Below are positions 32,776 through 41,651 of a stretch of 64,000 bases of DNA, piece by piece. Source of the stretch: Streptomyces parvus (lineage in GTDB: Bacteria; Actinomycetota; Actinomycetes; Streptomycetales; Streptomycetaceae); NCBI RefSeq assembly GCF_032121415.1, contig NZ_CP135079.1, positions 6,634,001-6,698,000 of the forward strand, read 5' to 3'. The translations under genes were made by a program, and so were the position numbers. The number at the start of each line of letters is the position of its first letter. Within the stretch, counting starts at the first letter, position 1. A model generated the notes under the pieces. It was given only the letters and a program-made list of their open reading frames with translations. It was not told the DNA's origin and made no database searches.

Positions 32776-33632
32776 ATGCTCCAGCACCTCACGATCCCGC
32801 GCGGTCCCATCAACCTCGCCGCGGACCTCCACCTGCCCGACAACGCCGACAGCAGCGCACCGCTGCGCGCCGTGGTGCTCTCCACTCCGGGCAGCAGCGT
32901 GAAGGAGCAGATCGGCGCCAACTACGCCTCCCGTCTCGCCGCCCGCGGCATCGCGGCGCTCGTCTTCGACCCCGCCCATCAGGGCCAGAGCGAAGGCGAG
33001 CCCCGCGACCTCGAAGACCCCTATCGCCGTGGTGAGGACATCTCCTACGCCATCGACGTGCTCACCACGACCCCCGGCATCGACCCGCAGCGCATCGGTG
33101 TCCTCGGTATCTGCGCCGGTGGAGGCTACGCCGTTCACACCGCCCGCACGGACCACCGCATCAAAGCGGTCGGCACGGTCGTCCCGGTCGACTCGCGGAC
33201 TCACGTACTGAAGAGGCCCGCTCCGGCGAGATGATCCGCGTGAACTGGCTGCCCGACACCCTTGAGGACGCCGAGGCAGCGGGCCTGACCGACATCGACA
33301 CCAGTCAGGCCGTCACCTACTACCGCACCGACCGCGGCGGCAACGAACACTCCACGAACCGGCGCCTCTTGCGCAGCGACCCCCTCCTGCTCGGCTATGA
33401 CGCGTTCCACCTGGCCGATCAGCTCGTGACCCAACCGCTGCAGGTCATCCTCGCCGGACGCATCGGCAACACAGGCTCCTACGACACCGGCACGCAGCTG
33501 TGGAAGCTGGCCCCCAACCCCGTCGACCTCATGGTGATCGACGGCGCCGGCCACTACGAGATGTACGACGAACCCGAATACGTCGACGCCGCCATCGAAC
33601 GACTCACCAGCTTCTATGTGAACAACCTGTAA
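32776..33632 (+). pseudogene. Alpha/beta hydrolase (YcjY/dienelactone-hydrolase-like), frameshifted
   Basis: Two frames make up one protein. Residues from 32776 (MLQHLTIPRG... to VLGICAGGGYAVHTA with the nucleophile elbow, GTVVPVDS) end at a stop at 33234. The rest (from 33231: IRVNWLPDTLEDAEAAGLTD, RRLLRSDPLLLGYDAFHL, VIDGAGHYEMYD with the catalytic His) continues in another frame. Intact relatives are single ~300-residue proteins and carry extra sequence after the VVPV strand, so a frameshift plus a short deletion is likely. A programmed ATGA-type re-start at 33231 is possible but would not restore the missing part. Confidence 0.7.
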
Positions 33633-33637
33633 GGCAT

Positions 33638-33666
33638 CCGAACCGGCGAACCTGTGCGGTCAGCAC
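33638..33666 (-). repeat. IS630-type terminal sequence, inverted copy
   Basis: Reverse complement matches 31745-31773 at 23 of 29 bases. It begins 6 bases after the hydrolase stop. With the left copy it brackets the transposase remnant, marR and the broken hydrolase. Confidence 0.5.
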
Positions 33667-33755
33667 GAGAGGTCGAGGACCGCTCGGAGTGCCTGGCTCA
33701 CTCGATCCAAGGTCGCCGGATCGACGGAGCCAGGCAGTCTCGCCTCCTCGAAGCA

Positions 33756-34997
33756 TCAGTTCGTTGCGAGCTGTCGGGGCGCTTTGACCCACAGCACGAT
33801 CAGCAACGCGGAGGCGAGCAAGACGACGCCAGAGATGGTGAATACGGTGACGGCGCCGCCGATACCGAACATCACACCGCCCGCGGCGGCCCCGCCGGCG
33901 ATAGCGGACTGCACGCCCACCACCACGAGCCCGCCCGCACTCTCTGCCTGGTCCGGCACCATGCGAGTCGCCCAGTTCGACCACGCCACCGATACGCCAC
34001 CAAAGGCCAGACCCCAGAGGACCACCAGGGCTACGTACCCAATTTTCCCAGCGGGAAGCAGCGCCAAGCCCAGTGCCGCAACACCCATCAGCGCCGGCGT
34101 CACTGCCAATGTCAGGCGCAGGCTGATCTCCAAAAGCCATCCGGACACCAGCGTGCCCACGAAGTTCGCCAGTCCGAAGACGAACAACAGCAGCGCCAAC
34201 TCATCGACGTCCACTTTCACCACGTTTTCCAGAGCGGGCCGGATGTAGGTGAACAGCGCGTAGTGCCCAATGTGAACCAGCAGCATTCCTGCAATGCCCA
34301 CCCCGAAGCCCGGACGTTGCAGCACCTTCCACAACGTGCCCAACCGTGCCGTGCCATGGGGCGCCATCCGGGGCAGCGTGAACAGCTGGAACACCAACGT
34401 CACCACCCCGAGTGCGGCCGCCGCGAGGAAGGTGCTGCGCCAACCGGACAGCTCGCCGAGGTAGCTGCCGAGCGGCACCGCCACGATGGTCGCCACCGCA
34501 ATGCCACTGAAGATGATCGCTATCGCGCGCGGAACCAAAGCCGCAGGCACCAGGCGCATTGCCACTGCCGCCGCCATGCTCCAGAAGCCGCCGAGTGCGA
34601 CACCCAGCAGGAGCCGCATCAGCAACAGCACCTCCATGTTGGGGGCTACGGCGACCAGCAGATTGGATACGATCATCAGGACGGTGAAGCCCAGCAACAC
34701 GACCCTCCGGTCGATCTTCCGGGTCAGGCTCGCAGTCAACAACCCGGAAACCATCGCCGCGACCGCCGTGACAGTCACCGCCTGCCCCGCCACCGCCTCC
34801 GATATCCCCAGGTCGGCGGCCATCGGAGTCAACAGGCTGGTCGGCAGATACTCCGCCGTCAGCAACCCGAACACACCCATCGCCAGCGAGAACACCGCCG
34901 CCCAGGACGATGAGGTCGGTGCGGGCGGTACCCGTTCCGCATCGGCCGCTTCGTCAGGGTGGGAATCGGGCAAGGTGCTGCGTACATCGCTGCTCAA
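33756..34997 (-). CDS. MFS transporter, DHA1-type efflux (AraJ/PbuE-like)
   Basis: A 413-residue, 12-span drug:H+-antiporter-type permease. Typical motifs: EYLPTSLLTPMAADLGIS in span 1-2, TASLTRKIDRRVVLL (motif A), RLLLGVALGGFWSMAAAVAMR (span 4), and VPLGSYLGELSGWRSTF (motif C region). It would export sugars, nucleosides or drugs. Codon bias is looser than in neighbouring genes, fitting acquisition by transfer. It diverges from an AraC regulator and lies between IS630 remnants. Confidence 0.9.
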   Translation of the reverse strand: MSSDVRSTLPDSHPDEAADAERVPPAPTSSSWAAVFSLAMGVFGLLTAEYLPTSLLTPMAADLGISEAVAGQAVTVTAVAAMVSGLLTASLTRKIDRRVVLLGFTVLMIVSNLLVAVAPNMEVLLLMRLLLGVALGGFWSMAAAVAMRLVPAALVPRAIAIIFSGIAVATIVAVPLGSYLGELSGWRSTFLAAAALGVVTLVFQLFTLPRMAPHGTARLGTLWKVLQRPGFGVGIAGMLLVHIGHYALFTYIRPALENVVKVDVDELALLLFVFGLANFVGTLVSGWLLEISLRLTLAVTPALMGVAALGLALLPAGKIGYVALVVLWGLAFGGVSVAWSNWATRMVPDQAESAGGLVVVGVQSAIAGGAAAGGVMFGIGGAVTVFTISGVVLLASALLIVLWVKAPRQLATN

Positions 34998-35004
34998 CTT
35001 TTTT

Positions 35005-35058
35005 ACTTCCCTGAAGTCTCGTGAGAGGTTTAAGTCAAGCCTGCACCCGAACTTCAGG
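35005..35058. promoter_or_regulatory. Inverted CCTGAAGT sites in the MFS/AraC divergent promoter
   Basis: CCTGAAGT at 35010-35017, itself part of the small palindrome ACTTCCCTGAAGT, recurs as its complement ACTTCAGG at 35051-35058. The gap (34998-35065) is AT-rich. The paired half-sites are candidate AraC-protein binding sites controlling both genes. Confidence 0.35.
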
Positions 35059-35065
35059 ATGAGCT

Positions 35066-36076
35066 ATGACAGAAAGTCTGCAATATTTGACCGAGACTCC
35101 GGGTGGGGGCGTTCCCGGGCAGTTCGCCCTGTCGTCTGACCTCATCAGTGAACTGTTGACCAGCATGCGGCTGCGCGGTGTTCGGTACCGTCGTGTCCAG
35201 GTCGGCCCGCAGTTCGGCCTCAATTTCGATGCCGAGCCCGGACGTGCCTACTTCCACTTCCTCGCCGTCGGCTCGGCCGTCCTGCGCACCGAGGACGGAA
35301 CTGTCCACGAGTTGTCGGCCGGCAACGCCGTATTCATGCCCCATGGCAAGTCCCACCAGTTGGTTTCCGGTCCGGACGTACCGGTCCAGGGCATAGACAG
35401 TTTCGACGCGGTCACCCTCGGCAACGCGGTGTGTGACGTGGATGCCTGCCCGGGCGCTGACCCGACTCCCAGCGCGATCTTCTTCACCGGCTTCATGGAG
35501 TTCGACCTCGGGGGAATGGAGGGCCTCAGCCAGCTGATGCCCGATGTCATGCTGGTCGATGCCGAGGGGCAGCGTTACCCCGGGCTCATGCCGATCCTCA
35601 CGTCCATGAGGCGCGAAGTCTGCTCCGGACGCGTGGGCTTCGCCGGCATCCTTGCCCGGCTGGCCGAAGTTGCGGCGGCCATGATCGTGCGGGGCTGGAT
35701 CGAATGCGGCTGCGACAGTACCTCTGGCCTGGTGGCCGCATTGCGCGATCCTCGCCTGGCTTGCGCCCTCCTGGCCCTGCACCGGCAGCCTGGGCATCAC
35801 TGGACCGTGGCCGAGCTGGCAGCGGAATCCCATGTCTCCCGGTCCGTCTTCGCAGACCGATTCCAGACCACGATCGGCATGCCGCCCCTCCGCTATGCCA
35901 CAGAGCTGCGGATGCTCCTTGCCGGCCAGTGGCTGGCCCAGGACACGATGCCGATCCACTCCGTGGCCCAACGTCTCGGCTACAGCTCTCAGGCTGCTTT
36001 CAGCCGCGCCTTCAAACGCGTCACCGGCCGGCCGCCCGGCGCCAGCAGAGACATCACACGTTCAAAGGCGGTCTGA
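35066..36076 (+). CDS. AraC family transcriptional regulator
   Basis: A 336-residue regulator. The N-terminal ~190 residues are a cupin_6-type domain (FHFLAVGSAVLRTEDG, FMPHGKSH), and the C-terminal ~100 residues hold the double HTH (WTVAELAAESHVSRSVFADRF and MPIHSVAQRLGYSSQAAFSRAFKRVTGRPP). It most likely activates the divergent MFS efflux gene upon binding a small ligand. Confidence 0.9.
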   Translation: MTESLQYLTETPGGGVPGQFALSSDLISELLTSMRLRGVRYRRVQVGPQFGLNFDAEPGRAYFHFLAVGSAVLRTEDGTVHELSAGNAVFMPHGKSHQLVSGPDVPVQGIDSFDAVTLGNAVCDVDACPGADPTPSAIFFTGFMEFDLGGMEGLSQLMPDVMLVDAEGQRYPGLMPILTSMRREVCSGRVGFAGILARLAEVAAAMIVRGWIECGCDSTSGLVAALRDPRLACALLALHRQPGHHWTVAELAAESHVSRSVFADRFQTTIGMPPLRYATELRMLLAGQWLAQDTMPIHSVAQRLGYSSQAAFSRAFKRVTGRPPGASRDITRSKAV

Positions 36077-36190
36077 CCTCTCGGGCCGGTCTGGCGCCTC
36101 GGGCTGGGGGGCAGGCCCCCCGGCACAGGCATGCTCGCCGCGGGGCTCGCACCGAGGATGGCGTCGTGTCGGAAAGCACCGACAACGCGG

Positions 36191-36355
36191 AACCGCCCGC
36201 CGGTACAGCACCGAACTCGTGCTGCCCCGGCTGACGATCCGCTGCAGCTGCTGCCCCTCCTGACCGGACAGGCTTGGCCACCGCACGTCCAGCGGCCGGA
36301 TCGGACATCACCGCACATCCAACCGCCACGACGGCCAGCCTGGCGAACGTCCCCC
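36191..36355 (-). pseudogene. N-terminal fragment of a second IS630 family transposase
   Basis: On the minus strand 36286-36191 reads LSGQEGQQLQRIVSRG and STSSVLYRRA, the same N-terminus as the copy at 31826 but diverged (for example an extra QLQ). Upstream of it GTTCGCCAGGCTGG (complement of about 36335-36355) resembles the terminal repeat of the left copy. Nothing after RRA matches, so only the first 30-odd codons survive. The 36361-36736 stretch beyond it is largely without recognisable content. Confidence 0.7.
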
Positions 36356-36368
36356 CTCAGAGGACTAT

Positions 36369-36710
36369 TTGTCGCGCATGGCTTCGATCTCGGTAGCCAG
36401 CGGCCACGTCGCGGGCCGACTGTCTGGGGAAGTGTCAGTCATCCCCCTGGAGGACTCACTGCACCGGCAAGCGCACGGACCCCAACCCGGTGGACCTGTG
36501 AGGTCAGAGCACTGGCTGCGTATCGAGCCCTGGGAGGTGCGCCTCTACCCCGCATTCCCGCTGGACTCGTCCACCTCGCGCGGCGGCCGGCCCGTGTTCT
36601 GGGTCGGTCCCCGGCACCGGCCCGCACCTCAGCCCCGTGACGTGCCCGGCGAGGCGGTGGTCCAGCTCCTCGTGGCGCTCGACACGAGCGACCAGCCCAA
36701 GGTGCGTTGA
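36369..36710 (+). CDS. Doubtful hypothetical protein
   Basis: An open frame of 113 codons (TTG start) between the transposase fragment and the MFS gene. The second half (SEHWLRIEPWEVRLYPAFPL, VPGEAVVQLLVALDTSD) has GC-biased third positions and a protein-like composition, the first half does not. No domain recognised; it may be the tail of a gene truncated by the insertion sequence. Confidence 0.2.
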   Translation: MSRMASISVASGHVAGRLSGEVSVIPLEDSLHRQAHGPQPGGPVRSEHWLRIEPWEVRLYPAFPLDSSTSRGGRPVFWVGPRHRPAPQPRDVPGEAVVQLLVALDTSDQPKVR

Positions 36711-36736
36711 TCACGAGTGTTGTTGACACTGGTCCT

Positions 36737-38023
36737 TCAGGAAGGCGCCAGGACATGGCGGTCGCGGCTCGCGCCGAAGGCCGCGACGGTCTGCGCGACG
36801 AGCACGGCGAGCAGCATGGCGACCGGCAGCGACCATCCCCCGCTCGCGGAGTGCAGCAGGCCGAGACCGAGCGGGCCGAGGCAGGCGATCAGGTAGCCGG
36901 TCCCCTGGGCCATCGTCGAGAGCCGGCCGGTGTGGTGTGCGTCGGGTGAGCGGGCGACGATGTAGCCGAGGGCGAGACCCATGGCGAGGCCCTGGCCCAG
37001 GCCGAGGGCGGTCATCCAGAGGTAGGCGCCCGACACGGGGGACGTGAGCAGGCCGATGAAGCCGGTCGCGCACAGCAGGGCGGCCGCCAGGGGCGTGACG
37101 AAGGCCGGGCTCAGACGCTGTTGCAGCCAGGGTGCCGCGAAGGAGGCGGCCATGCCGGGGAGGCTGGAGAAAGAGAGCATCCATCCGGCCTGACTGCCGC
37201 TCATACCGTGGTCCTGCAGAAGCGTCGGGAGCCAGGAGAGGATCGCGTAGTAGCCGAGGGACTGCAGACCCATGTACAGGGTCACCGCCCAGGCGGTCCG
37301 GTCGCGCCACAGTGCCCTGAGCGGGGGTGCGGCGGTGTCGGGACCCCCTTGCTTCTCCAGCTCTTGTCGCTGGCGCTCCGGCGGACGCCGGTCCGGCACG
37401 AGGAGTTCGGGAAGCCAGGCGAGGGCGGCGACGAAGGACGGGATCGCCCACAGCGCGAGCACGTGCCGCCAGCCCCAGCCGGTGGCCGACTCCAGCGGGA
37501 CGACCACGCCCGCGGCGAGCGCGGCTCCGCCGGACAGAGCCAGGGAGTAGCAGGCGAGCATCAGTCCGGGGCGGCCGGCGAAGTCGTGCTTGATGAGCTG
37601 CGGCATGAGGACGTTGCCGACCGCGATCGCCGCACCGGCGATCAGGGTGCCGCCGAACAGGGCGAGCACTCCCGGGACCGAGCGCAGCACAATGCCGCCG
37701 GTCAGTGCGAGCAGCGCGTACCACAACAAGTGGTGGGGTCCGAAGCGGCGGGTGAGCCGGGGCGCGAGGAACGCGAACGCCCCGAAGCAGACGACCGGCA
37801 CCGTCGAGAGGGCCCCGCCGCCGAACGATGAGAGGTGCTCGTCGTGCTCGACCTCCGTGAGTACGGGGGAGAGGGACGCGACGGCGATGCGCAGGTTCAG
37901 CGCGGCCAGACCGAACGCGAAAGCGGCTTGTACGGTGCGCGCCCCGGACGGTCCGGGGAGGGACGGCTGCCGGGACGCCGGCAGGCGGGCTGCTGGGGCC
38001 TGATGGGCCACTGGGCTGTTCAT
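36737..38023 (-). CDS. MFS transporter, CynX/NimT family
   Basis: A 428-residue 12-span permease of the cyanate/2-nitroimidazole transporter family: ALNLRIAVASLSPVLTEVE at span 1, APRLTRRFGPHHLL, and a second half starting LYMGLQSLGYYAILSWLPTLLQDHG. ATG 38023 is used; the frame is open further upstream but that sequence belongs to the regulator promoter. It diverges by 55 bases from an AraC-type regulator, the same gene pair as nimT-nimR in enteric bacteria, where NimT exports 2-nitroimidazole. Confidence 0.88.
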   Translation of the reverse strand: MNSPVAHQAPAARLPASRQPSLPGPSGARTVQAAFAFGLAALNLRIAVASLSPVLTEVEHDEHLSSFGGGALSTVPVVCFGAFAFLAPRLTRRFGPHHLLWYALLALTGGIVLRSVPGVLALFGGTLIAGAAIAVGNVLMPQLIKHDFAGRPGLMLACYSLALSGGAALAAGVVVPLESATGWGWRHVLALWAIPSFVAALAWLPELLVPDRRPPERQRQELEKQGGPDTAAPPLRALWRDRTAWAVTLYMGLQSLGYYAILSWLPTLLQDHGMSGSQAGWMLSFSSLPGMAASFAAPWLQQRLSPAFVTPLAAALLCATGFIGLLTSPVSGAYLWMTALGLGQGLAMGLALGYIVARSPDAHHTGRLSTMAQGTGYLIACLGPLGLGLLHSASGGWSLPVAMLLAVLVAQTVAAFGASRDRHVLAPS

Positions 38024-38078
38024 GCCCTCCACTCTCGGGCGGAGCCAGGGCGGCGGGCTACCGATAGGATGCCAATCT

Positions 38079-38855
38079 ATGAGGGAAACCCGCCATCTTG
38101 ATCTCGGGGAACGCGGCCGCATCGTCCTGGCGCACGGACAGCGGTTGCCCACCCACGCCCACGAGCGCGGTCACCTGGTCTATTCGGCCACCGGTGTGCT
38201 GTCCGTGACCACCGGCAGGGGTACGTGGATCGCCCCGCCGACCCGGGTGGCGTGGACTCCCGCGACCTTCGAGCACCACCACACCGCGCACGGCAGCGCG
38301 GACATGCGGATTCTGTTCCTCTCCGACGCACTGGCCGCCAGGCTGCCGGCGCATCCCGCCGTGCTCACCGTCTCCGGGCTCGCCCGCGAAGCTCTGCTCG
38401 CCCTCACGGCCGAGGACGCCGACACCGGTGGACGGGCGCCGGAGGCGGCCGCCCGCTTGCACGCGGTCGTCGTCGACGAGCTCACAGCGGCGCCCGAGCA
38501 GCCGCTGCATCTGCCCGAGCCGGCCGACGACCGGCTCCGGGCGCTGACCGGCATCCTCTACGCCGACCCTGCCAATCAGCAGACTCTCGCCCAGCTCGGC
38601 GCGCGCGTCGGGGCGAGCGAGCGTACGCTGAGCCGGCTCTTCGGGCAGGAACTCCGGATGAGCTTTCATCAGTGGCGCACTCAGCTACGCGTCCACCACG
38701 CGCTCACCCGTCTCGCCGCAGGCGCGGCCGTCACCGACACGGCTCTCGCCTGCGGCTGGGTCAATCCGACGAGCTTCATCGAGGCTTTCGCCGCTCTCGT
38801 CGGCGAGACCCCCGGCCGCTACCGCAACCGTCAACTCCCCACCGCGCGCGGCTAG
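38079..38855 (+). CDS. AraC family transcriptional regulator, NimR-like
   Basis: A 258-residue regulator with a short N-terminal cupin (THAHERGHLVYSATGVLSVTTG) and C-terminal double HTH (TLAQLGARVGASERTLSRLFGQEL and TDTALACGWVNPTSFIEAFAALVGETPGRYR). ATG 38079 sits inside an ATAG-N9-CTAT inverted element (38064-38080) that could be its own operator. It likely controls the divergent CynX/NimT-type transporter. Confidence 0.87.
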   Translation: MRETRHLDLGERGRIVLAHGQRLPTHAHERGHLVYSATGVLSVTTGRGTWIAPPTRVAWTPATFEHHHTAHGSADMRILFLSDALAARLPAHPAVLTVSGLAREALLALTAEDADTGGRAPEAAARLHAVVVDELTAAPEQPLHLPEPADDRLRALTGILYADPANQQTLAQLGARVGASERTLSRLFGQELRMSFHQWRTQLRVHHALTRLAAGAAVTDTALACGWVNPTSFIEAFAALVGETPGRYRNRQLPTARG

Positions 38856-39099
38856 GAGTTCTCCTGCGGGAGCCAGGACGTGGTCGGGCCGCACCCGGGG
38901 CCGGCCGGAGCCGATGCGGGACATCCGATACGCGCGTTCGTCCCGGCCGGTGTCAGCGTCGAGCGAGTCGGCGCAGGGCGCCGAGGGCGGGTACCGGTTG
39001 CCGCCGGTCCGGCCAGCGGGGAACCCCCCCGTGGTGCGCCGGAGCGTGCGGCGCCACCGTCGCAGCAGCACGTCCCGCTTGACGCCGATCCGAGTCGGC

Positions 39100-40007
39100 T
39101 CAAGTCTGGTCCGCGTTACGCAGGGCCCGCGCCAGCCATTCCAGCTCCTCGGTCGCGTCGGGCGACGCATCCTGCCCGCGCACACGGGCGACGAGCCTTC
39201 GGTAGTGCTCCGCTCCTGCCTCGATCCCGGCCTCCAGACTGCGCAGGACGGCGGCCCGATCGGCGTCACCGAACAGCTCGGACAGCACCTCGGCCGCTGC
39301 CGGCCCCTCGGGACTGACCCCGCCTCTTCTGACCTCCGCGACGGTCTGCACGATCTGCCTGGCCCACCAGATGGACGCGCCGGGGGGCGGCCCTGCCCCG
39401 GCAGCGGCGTGTTGAACTCCATCCATGTGCGCAACCGGGCGCGGAAACCGGGGTCCCGCACCAACTCGGCCAGTTCGATCCAGGCATCGACCTGCTCAGG
39501 TGTGGGCTCGTCGGGCAATTCGACGCTGAAGGTACGCAGGCGATCGCGCAGACGTCGGTCGTCGAGACCGCCGAACACCTCCTCCTTGAACTCGTCGATG
39601 ATCTGTTTGCGCTCGGCGGCGGAAAGCCGCGCCAACCGGTTCATCAGTGCTGTCTCCTCAACGGTCGAACCGCGTTTCGCCACGGTGGACAGGACGGCCC
39701 GGCTCACCTTGAGTGAGCGGATCTGCGCGTCGAGCGCGACCACATGCGCGTCAGCGACCTCGGCGACCGTGGTGCGGCCGCTCAGAACCCGGCACACGTC
39801 GTCGAGCCCGATGCCCAGCTCGCGCAGGGTGCGGACCAGCTCGACGCGAGCCACGGACTCGGCGTCGTACAGCCGGTAGCCGCCTGCGGAGCGGGCTACC
39901 GGCGGCACCGCCCCCTCGTCCGACCAGAAGCGCAGGGTGCGCACCGACAGTCCTGTGCGGTGCGCGAGCCGGCCGATGGTGAGCACGTCGGGGTGTTTGT
40001 CGTCCAT
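39100..40007 (-). pseudogene. MerR family regulator with a frameshift
   Basis: The N-terminal part (LTIGRLAHRTGLSVRTLRFWSDEGAVPPVARSAGGYRLYD, then the coiled-coil helix) reads in one frame from ATG 40007 to about 39400 (RTWMEFNTPLPGQ). The natural continuation (GASIWWARQIVQTVAEVR...EELEWLARALRNADQT) is in another frame, ending at 39100. The break lies in a G/C-rich run near 39380-39410 (CGGGGGGCGGCCCTGCCCC). It is either a real inactivating frameshift or a sequencing error. Bases 38856-39099 hold no gene I can support. Confidence 0.7.
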
Positions 40008-40256
40008 GAGGAAGATCCTGAACCCTCCGGCGACCGGAGACTCAAGCGCCTCGGTGCGACCGCCCGTGAGTCCTCCACAGCTCCGCCGACTTCCCTGACC
40101 ACCGTCAGCGCCGACAGCATGCGCCTCCGCGCCTTCGGCAGGACTGCTCACCGAGCACCCGGCCACCGTCCGGTCCGGCGCCGTGCCGGGCGGCTCGCGG
40201 GCGGCAGGCCTGCATAACGTGGATGCGCGCGTACATCACCAACGCCGCTCTGTCTC

Positions 40257-40298
40257 TTGACAGCGCCGTCCCCCGACGGAACCGTTGAGAGCGCTCTC
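40257..40298 (+). promoter_or_regulatory. Promoter region with LacI-family operator before the GH43 gene
   Basis: A perfect 14-bp palindrome TGAGAGCGCTCTCA (40285-40298) matches the consensus of Streptomyces LacI/CebR-type operators controlling polysaccharide-degrading enzymes. TTGACA at 40257-40262 is a good -35 element; no convincing -10 is seen at the proper distance. The 40008-40326 gap holds this and no gene. Confidence 0.65.
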
Positions 40299-40326
40299 AT
40301 CCACATCGTGTACACGAGGAGAACTG

Positions 40327-41481
40327 ATGCGCTCTTCCCGTTGGCTCGCCGGTGCCGTTCCGCTGGGGCTCGTGGGCCTCCTCGCTCTGGGGGAGGCCGC
40401 CGGCGCCGCCCAGCCGGACGACCGGCCCACCGCCTGGCGCGCCCAGGAGGCGGACAGGGGCGTGGCGGAACCGACGGCAGCGACCCCGGCGGATCAGCCT
40501 TCCGCGCTGGGCCGCTCCCTGGTGGGCGGGGCCGACCCGACCGTGATCAAGGTGGGCGACCTGTATGTCTCGGCCAAGGCCGTGGACGGCGGGATCGCGG
40601 TGCGAACCGCCACCACCCCGGAGGCCGTGGCCACCGCTCCCAAGCACCAGGTGTGGCGCGACAGCGCCGGTCTGGGCGAGGTGTGGGCGCCGGAGATCGT
40701 GCACCACGACGGCCAGTACCGCATCTACTTCGCCGCGGGCCGCGGCGCGGCCCACCGTATGTACCACATCGGCTCCGCCAACCCGACCTCCGGCTACTCC
40801 GCGGCCGTCAAGGTGTCCCTGCCCGGCGACAAGTGGGCCATCGACGGGGCGCCGTTCACCTACAAGGGGCAGCGCTGGTTCGTATGGTCGGGCTGGTCCG
40901 GCGACACCAACGTCGAGCAGAACCTCTACATCGCCCGGATGAGCAGCCCCACCGCGGCCACCGGCGGCCGGTACGTCATCTCGCAGCCGCGCGAGCCGTG
41001 GGAGCGGGTCGTGGGCAACCCGTACATCAACGAGGCGCCCCAGCCGGTCGTCGACCCTTCCGGGCGGCTGCACGTCGTCTACTCCGCGAACGGCAGTTGG
41101 AGCGACAAGTACTGCATCGCCGACCTGCGGCTGCGGGCCGACGGCAACCCCACCCACGTGTGGGACTGGTACAAGAGCAACGGCTGCCTCTTCGGCTCGC
41201 ACGCGCCGTCCATGATGTCCGGCTGGACCCCGACCGTGAACGTCAACGGCCCCGGCCACCACTCGTTCATCCTGCCCCGCGGCGACGTCAACGCCGCTCC
41301 GCCGTCCGGCAACCGCTTCCCCACCTTCTACCACGCGGTCGCCAAGGGCACCCCGTACTCCTGGTCCAACCGCCACTGGTACTCCGGCACGGCGGTCTGG
41401 TGGAACAACACCACCTACCGGCGCGCCAACGTTCCCGGGAGCACGACCGACGTGGGCTACAGCCTGAAGTTCTTCGAGTAG
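40327..41481 (+). CDS. Secreted glycoside hydrolase family 43 enzyme
   Basis: A 384-residue protein with a signal peptide (MRSSRWLAGAVPLGLVGLLAL...AAGAAQP). The five-bladed propeller residues of GH43 are visible: GGADPTVIK (general-base Asp), WAIDGAPF (Asp modulating pKa) and YINEAPQPVV (general-acid Glu), with EVWAPEIVHHDGQYRIYFA between. Likely an exo-arabinofuranosidase or xylosidase acting on plant polysaccharide outside the cell. ATG 40327 has AGGAGAACTG upstream. Expression is probably released by a sugar through the LacI-type site at 40285. Confidence 0.85.
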   Translation: MRSSRWLAGAVPLGLVGLLALGEAAGAAQPDDRPTAWRAQEADRGVAEPTAATPADQPSALGRSLVGGADPTVIKVGDLYVSAKAVDGGIAVRTATTPEAVATAPKHQVWRDSAGLGEVWAPEIVHHDGQYRIYFAAGRGAAHRMYHIGSANPTSGYSAAVKVSLPGDKWAIDGAPFTYKGQRWFVWSGWSGDTNVEQNLYIARMSSPTAATGGRYVISQPREPWERVVGNPYINEAPQPVVDPSGRLHVVYSANGSWSDKYCIADLRLRADGNPTHVWDWYKSNGCLFGSHAPSMMSGWTPTVNVNGPGHHSFILPRGDVNAAPPSGNRFPTFYHAVAKGTPYSWSNRHWYSGTAVWWNNTTYRRANVPGSTTDVGYSLKFFE

Positions 41482-41651
41482 GGAGAACCTCCCCGAGGGC
41501 CACAGTGCGGCGTAAAACGCGTCCTCGGTATACGACGGGTCCTTCACAGCGACTACCGCGTGCGTCCGACGGGGCGGCGGCGATCGGCCGTTCGGCGGGT
41601 CGCCCGCCGCGGGCGGCCGCTTTGAACCCTTCGGACGATCCCCGGCGCGGC

